Shown here in pieces: positions 57,928 through 64,000 of a stretch of 64,000 bases of DNA; positions within the stretch are counted from its first letter, which is position 1; each line of letters opens with the position of its first letter. Origin of the DNA: Nereocystis luetkeana (taxonomy: Eukaryota; Sar; Phaeophyceae; Laminariales; Laminariaceae). The position numbers and the translations under genes are program-made. The notes under the pieces were generated by a model. It did no database searches. It was not told where the DNA came from and worked only from the letters and a program-made list of their open reading frames with translations. The stretch covers positions 10,340,628-10,404,627 of the forward strand of contig JARUPZ010000002.1 of assembly GCA_031213475.1 (NCBI GenBank), read 5' to 3'.

Positions 57928-58353
57928 GTGATCAGCTCGGACGGAACGGTGAGCAAAAGCAAATCCTCGGACACCGTCGGCGACCACCTGGCGCAGTTGT
58001 TCGGCTTCCTCGCCAAGCCTTTCGTCGCGCGCCCCCCGCCGCCCTCCCCCGCTCGCCGGCGAACCCGATCGGCCTCCCTCGACAACCTGTTCAGGCCCGC
58101 CACCCCCACCGTCCCCACCACCCGCACCAGCGGAGGCGTCAATGATGCCGGGAGCAACTACTCCAGTGGCGTCAAGGAGAAAGAGGAGGTCGATGGAGGA
58201 GGGGGTGGGCGAGAGGGGGGTGGGGACTTGGAGGGCGGGGACGATGGGAAAATATCCCCCCACTCGGCGTCGGAGAAGGAGGAGGAGGGGGAGATGGGGC
58301 AGGGAGGGGAGGGGACTCCGCCTCCAATCAACTTGCACCGCACGCGCCGGTAA
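57928..58353 (+). CDS. Terminal coding exon of a plus-strand gene, possibly an alternative GNAT 3' exon
   Basis: A CT-rich tract and CCCCCAG precede an open frame starting VISSDGTVSKSKSSDTVGDH, then LAQLFGFLAKPF, RRTRSASLDNLF and an acidic Gly/Glu-rich tail ending in TAA at 58353. Codon use is even and the first 50 codons are low in repeats, unlike the flanks. It enters in phase 0, the phase in which GNAT exon 4 exits, and no other upstream exon is visible between 52652 and 57927. It could be an alternative GNAT 3' end (5.4-kb intron) or the end of a separate gene whose 5' part is unrecognised or in the gap. Confidence 0.5.
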   Translation: MISSDGTVSKSKSSDTVGDHLAQLFGFLAKPFVARPPPPSPARRRTRSASLDNLFRPATPTVPTTRTSGGVNDAGSNYSSGVKEKEEVDGGGGGREGGGDLEGGDDGKISPHSASEKEEEGEMGQGGEGTPPPINLHRTRR

Positions 58354-58429
58354 AGAAGATGGGCGGCCGCGGGGGAGGGTGGGAGGTAGTCGGGACGTGT
58401 TGCTCTTGGCGCCAACGTGCAGAAAGGGA

Positions 58430-58535
58430 CGAAAGGAAGGAAGGAGGGAAGGAAAGAAGGAAGGAAGGAAGGAGGGAAGGGAAGGGAGGAAGAAAGAGTT
58501 TAAGGAAGGGAGGAAGGCAGGAAGGAAAGTTTTTG
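58430..58535 (+). repeat. (GGAA)n purine tract
   Basis: AAGGAAGGAAGGAGGGAAGG-type units directly 3' of the terminal exon at 57928-58353. Confidence 0.85.
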
Positions 58536-59032
58536 ACGGTGCCGGAGTTGGGTTGAGGGTAGGAGTTTGGGTGTGGTTTTTTTTATTATTGTCGATCGCG
58601 GTGGAACCCTCTTTTGATGCCATGTACACAGAAATGATACTACCACGAGTGTTTTTTATTTGTTTTCGCTGTGGGCTGGGGCGGGCTATTTATTAATAGT
58701 AGCTCGGGTTTTGGCCGGGCGGGGGGCGGAGGGAACGGGATTTTTTGTGTGGCAGGCAGCGTGATTGGCCGGATGCTTCTTTTCATCTAGCGGGGGGCGA
58801 GAGGGGGGGGGGGGGGGGGGATGTGGGGGCAATGCATCTGCGTCCGGGAAGTCACCCCGGCTGCGCTGCGCTTTGCGGTGGTGGTTTTGGGGCTGGCGTA
58901 CTTCTCCTGCGTACCACTACTGTAGTCAGGTATGTTGAGGTCGTGGTGGTTAGGGTGGGTGCTTCCTGAGGGGGAAGGGTTCTGGTGTGATGTCATCCCT
59001 CCCGCCTGGACAAATGGCTTGAGAAGTCGTCA

Positions 59033-59720
59033 CGGCAGTAGTACAGTACCGCACCATTCCGTGCTTTGGGCAGGACGTACTGCTGCGCTGCGAGGCGCTG
59101 GGGTCCCCAGTGAATTGGGTTTCGTAGCGTGCTGTAAAGTACTGGGGCGTGCCCAGTATTTCAGGCTGTGCCAGTATTTCAGGCTTCTTGCAGTACCCTA
59201 CATTTCTGGCGCTGGTGTACTCTGAGGCAGGTACTGATACTGGCGACGTGTGCTGGGTATATATTAACACTGGCAGCATTATTAAGACTGGTATCATGCT
59301 ATTGTCCTACACTGTACTACGATAGGTATACACCTGTAGCTATTTGATACCTGGTAGGTCTTCACAGCAGTACTGTACTAGCAGTAGTCCACCAGTACAT
59401 TATTTTGGGCATGACGTACTGCTGCGGGATGCTGAGGCGTACCCAGTAATTCGGGCACGATAGCGTGCGCTGACGTACAGTACTGGGGCGTATTCGATGT
59501 TTCGGGCATACCGTAGCGCTGGCGTAGCCTGAGGTACTGATACTGGCGACGTATACGGGTATATGCTGGCAGTATTTTAGGCATGGCGTACCGTCAGGTT
59601 TTGGGCAGGAACCCTGTAATTTAGGCTTTGCGTCGTCTGAGGTGCGGGTGTACACTGATGTGCTGGCACTGACGACGTGTACTGGGCATACTGGCGACGC
59701 ACACTGGGTATACTGGCAAT
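59033..59720 (+). repeat. Degenerate tandem repeat rich in CAGTATTTCGGGC
   Basis: GTACTGGGGCGTGCCCAGTA, CCAGTATTTCAGGC, GGTACTGATACTGGCGACGT and relatives recur in the same order at least three times with heavy divergence. Confidence 0.6.
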
Positions 59721-60423
59721 ATATTGTAACGGCTTTGGATTGTCCGAATAGTTGATGAGAAGTGCCCCCCCCTCTACGCCTCTGTTCTCCCCCCCCCCCC
59801 GGCTCCTGCGGGCTGCCCTGAGCAAAAAATGGAAGAATCTTGTACGGGGGTATACGAAGAAGAATGCCTGTAATACGTAGTACCAGTGCAGTGGTACGAG
59901 TACATTCAGCTTTTCGGTGTTGCTCCCCCCCCCCCCGACCCTCTCCTCCCTGCTTTTGCATTCACGCGGTCTTCTTCTTGTACAGCGAAGTACCAGGCAG
60001 TGCGTACGTAGGTAGGTGGCGGTTGTAGTAGTAGTGGTGGTGGTGGTGGTGGTGGCACTGCCTTGGGTCCTCGCTGGCTCCCGTCGTGATTCGAATGCAC
60101 ATGGCGACGGCAGGAGGAAAGGGCGGAGCGGTGGGTATGTATGTAGGGGGTTTGGAGAGGACGGAGGAAGTGGCGGTGGGGCGGTGGGGCGGTGGGGCGG
60201 TGGCGGCAGCGGCGGCGGCGATTGGGTAGGGAATATTCCCCCCGTCATGGTGCGAGTGCACACGACGATGGTAGAGAGGCGGTGTGTAGGTAGGGGTGGG
60301 GGGAAGACGGTAGTGGTGGTGGTGGTGGTGGTGGTGGTGGTGGCGGCGGTGGCGGTGGCAGGGGCGATCAGGCAGGGCAGGAAAAAATACGTATTCGAGG
60401 CGCCTGCTCCTTATACAGATGGC

Positions 60424-60455
<32 letters not shown>

Positions 60456-61737
60456 GAGCAGGGCAGGAGCCCTTGAGGTACATGCCGTTCTTGAGGGGCC
60501 GTGGTGTGAAGTCGGCCTTGGGGAGATTCTGGTGTGATTGGATGCCAGTCGGCGGGAAGTCGTTGAGAGTAGATTTTTTGTGGAAGGAGATGAGGCATGT
60601 TTAGCGTTGGGGCTTCGGTTTAGTTTAGTGCTGATAAATTTGATCGGCCCCCTTTTTCCTGTCGTGCTGTTTTGTTTTTGTTTTTTTGCATTTTTTAGTC
60701 AATAGTAACGGAGAAATATGCTGACCGGTGCTGTCTTTTGTTGCTGTTGTTGCACTTTGTAATGATTGACGAATTCCAGATAAAAGAACGTTTTCCCCCG
60801 GGTACTCCCCGAAATGTAGTTTGCTGCGGACCGATCCCGAAAGACGCTTCGGCGATCCCGCGTTGTTACTGTTTGCTGCAACTTCGGAAGCTCCGGTAGG
60901 CCCATCGAACAGCAGTGGTGTAAGCGATCCCCGAACGTTTTATTTTCGGCAACCCCACAGGCTTTATGTTGGCCGCGACCCCGGTGACGTCTTATCGACG
61001 ACCGCGCGTTCAGTCGACCCCCGGTGATGATGATGATGATGATGATACTCCGCCGGCTCCTGTTATCGTAGTAGGTGATAGTACTGTGGCCCGGTCCCGG
61101 AGGACGCATCTCCGGCGATCCCACGATAATTATGCCGCGATCCCCGACGACGGCGTTCCGGCAATCCCACGACTAGCGATACGGAGATGCGGCGGTCCAC
61201 GGTAGCGCCGACCATCATGGGGATGATGATGATGATGGTGGTGGTGATGGTAGTGATCCCAGGCAAGTGATGGTGTTGCTCCAGCGATCCCCTTTCAATT
61301 ACTCCTCGCTTCGTACGGAGGTTTTTTGTCGCGCTGTAAAGACTTGAAACCGCAGTCGTCCAAAAAAAGTGTGTCGTCGAAGTTGGGTGTGACCGGCCTT
61401 CTCTTGGTTAATTTGATGGCGCCTTTTCTCGTTGTTCGCAGAAAGCACAGTGCTGCTGCTGCTCCGCTCTTGTACGACCTGTGGTCCTTCCTTCCTGCAT
61501 TTTCCGTGCCCTCTCGGTTTTGGCCTGCTATTATCGCCTGACCTGACGCTTCTTCACGGCAAAAATCCCCTTCTTTACACGGCGGTGATGAGGTTGCCGG
61601 TGGTGTTTCCCCGCGACGCTGGAGTCTCCCTCTCCCGTTTTGGTATGCTCCTGGTACTCGAAACTCGAACGAACGGGGCCTTTGTCTTTGCAGTGCATTC
61701 CGTCGACTAAAATTTAGTAGTACTTACTACTGTGGTG

Positions 61738-61741
<4 letters not shown>

Positions 61742-61771
<30 letters not shown>

Positions 61772-61781
61772 GAGTAGTAGC

Positions 61782-61825
<44 letters not shown>

Positions 61826-61826
61826 G

Positions 61827-61857
<31 letters not shown>

Positions 61858-61860
61858 CGA
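61742..61860 (+). repeat. (TAG)n/(CAG)n microsatellite
   Basis: Mostly TAG with a short CAG block near 61830. Confidence 0.9.
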
Positions 61861-62540
61861 CGACGGTGAGAAGCTGTCAACAGGTCTCTAAACCAGTACG
61901 AGTACGACGCCTACAAGCAGCGCAGCAACTCCAGCTACGTTGGAGGATGCGACCTTAGCAGCTCCGCAGGGAAGTAGACGGTGTTCTGCATGCAGCAGCA
62001 GCAGCCGCGGAGAAACTCACAGCAGCAGGTCTTCTGTGCTGTACGTACGAGTCCGTGCGTGCGAGTGGCACCTCGGAACCCAGGCGTGTTGTACTGTAGT
62101 ACACCTGGTACAGTGACATAATGCTAGCAAAACGGGTCATCCTAAACCTATCTACCTGGTAGTATTGAGCACGGGGTGGTCGCCGGTAGCCCACTACGGC
62201 GGTGCGTGGCAGATTCCTCGGGGTGTAGTACTCGTGGTAGTCTGCCGCGGTAATAATGCATGTCCCCGCGCCCCACCGCCTCTTCCATGTGAACTCCCGC
62301 TGCTGAGGAGGCTCGCGCGCGGGTTCTGGCTGGAGGGGGACGAGGAATTCCCTTGCTTTGGCGATCTGCTGCCACCTCCGGCACCGCCCCCGCCGGCTGC
62401 TGCTACTGCTGCTGCTGCTGTGAGCACCTCCCTCCGCTGGTTAGGCTGGTCGGTTGTGTTGTTACCGACAGCCACGCGCGCGGCTGTTTATGTACGTACA
62501 GTATGTGGTGGTGGGCATTGTTTGTTCGAAGTTGATTCGG

Positions 62541-62700
62541 GGGGGGGGGGAGGAAAGGGGGGGGAGAGGGGGAAGGAGGAGGGGGAGAAGGGGGGAGGGG
62601 GGGGGGCGGAAGGAAGGGGAGGGGAAGAGGAGGAGAGGGGGAGAGGGGGGGGGAAAGAGGGGAGAGTGGGGTGGGGGGGGCAGGAACGGAAGAGGGGGAG
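62541..62700 (+). repeat. G-rich purine tract
   Basis: About 160 bp of G and A only, nearly without pyrimidines. Confidence 0.88.
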
Positions 62701-63481
62701 CGGCGGACAAACAAACGAAGGATAGGATGCGTTTCGGATCAGTCGTTACACAAGTAGGCGCCACCGGGCGGTGGTGTGTATAGTATTTACGGTTTTAATA
62801 TGATTTTTTGTGAACAACGAGGTGCGATAGTTTCGCTCCACTGAAAGCGCAAGTTACGTCGTACGTCGAGCGGCGACTGGGACGGGGGCGGGGGGGGGGG
62901 GGGCGGCGGCGGCGGCGGCGGCTGGGGCGACCGATGTTGATTTCTTTCGTCACAACTGCCAGCATCATATGTGGTATGCATATGGCATACATACACTGCT
63001 TACGCTGGTATTACGTTGTGCAAGCGCGTGTCCCGCAGGCAGGAAGCGGGGTCCTGCACGGCAGCATTTTTTATAGCTTTGTTTTCCGGGGTCATTACTC
63101 TTACCCCTCCTGGGAGACCGACATAGCGGCCAAAACAAGGATGTACCTTTGATGCTATACCACTAGCGTTGGAGCCCAGCAGTATGTTACGAGTAGAATC
63201 AAGTTGCGTCGAAGGCCGTTCGACTCCTTGCACTGCACCAACCAGACATGCATGTGAATAGGACACCGAACTTGTTTAACCCCCCAATCACGCAATGGTT
63301 GTTGCTGTTAATCGTCAATTTTTATCGTCATATTTCCCAATCCGAAGATCAAAGAGGGGTAATCATACGTCTGTCATGCGTGTACGGTTCTCGGGTGGTT
63401 CATCGCCTCGCGCTTTTTTGGGTAACGATGGGTAACGAAAATCAGACTATATGCGTCACGTGCGGTGTGTGTGTTCTTACG

Positions 63482-63719
<238 letters not shown>

Positions 63720-64000
63720 AGTGTGTGTGCGCGTGTGCAGTTTTTTATGCCACAACAACGACGACAGCAACAGCCATTGTTTCCCCCCCGCCCTTCTTGA
63801 TTTTCCTCTCACCTGCGGACCTGAGGCGTCTCTTCGCGTTCCCTCCGCAAGGCGAAGCCGGGCCCGCGCCGTCACGAGAAAGCCGGCCACCCTGATGCCC
63901 CCCCCCCTCCTGGCCACCGCCGCCTCTACCGCTGCTGCTGCTGTTGCTGCTCCCAATACCGCCGCCTTTCCCCCCTACGAAATCCGAAGCCTTGCTGCTG

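Overview
The window reads as nuclear DNA of a photosynthetic stramenopile, most likely a brown alga (inference). The reasons are: very low gene density; spliceosomal genes with introns up to 5 kb; dense short transposons and microsatellites; a plastid-type GNAT acetyltransferase; and a Zn2Cys6 regulator of a kind known in fungi and stramenopiles. Two runs of exactly 100 N (14382-14481, 54726-54825) are scaffold gaps. No prokaryotic, organellar or viral gene is visible.

Two genes can be assembled with consistent splice phases. On the minus strand one gene occupies about 16674-32699. Its eight proposed exons encode about 1594 residues: a Zn2Cys6 DNA-binding cluster with an AT-hook-like tail, long Ser/Gln/Gly/His tracts, a PAS-like segment, then a long Ala/Gly/Ser-rich C-terminal region. 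On the plus strand a GNAT N-acetyltransferase runs from about 46091 to 52651 in five exons, about 401 residues, with a 3.1-kb first intron. A second possible 3' exon lies at 57928-58353. Weaker candidates are a two-exon plus-strand fragment at 11168-12792, a signal-peptide first exon at 33402-33529 that would be divergent from the regulator, and a signal-peptide micro-ORF at 47668-47835 inside the GNAT intron.

Most of the remainder is repeat. Family A is a TA-flanked palindromic MITE of about 105 bp with termini CGGGGGACCATAG, about 20 copies in two subfamilies. Family B is a palindrome of about 95 bp built on AGTCCCGTTTTGGGGACAAA, about 17 copies. Family C is a tRNA-derived SINE with an A-rich tail, three copies plus one split by a family A MITE. 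Family D is a 0.2-0.5 kb repeat that always abuts a poly(C) tract. Family E is a TIR element of about 0.8 kb at 7880-10375, two direct copies and one inverted. A degenerate LINE fragment, a two-copy TIR family with ends CAGGAGACA, minisatellites and many microsatellites complete the picture.

The most unusual signal is the 9-mer TACCWGGTA. I find 35 exact copies in 64 kb where about 0.5 is expected by chance. Four MITE copies carry this motif (one with an extra G) as an insertion of CCWGG plus a duplicated TA, at four different internal positions. That is what excision footprints of a TA-targeting (Tc1/mariner-type) transposon would look like, or else a very short insertion process of unknown mechanism. 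No parent element is visible in the window.
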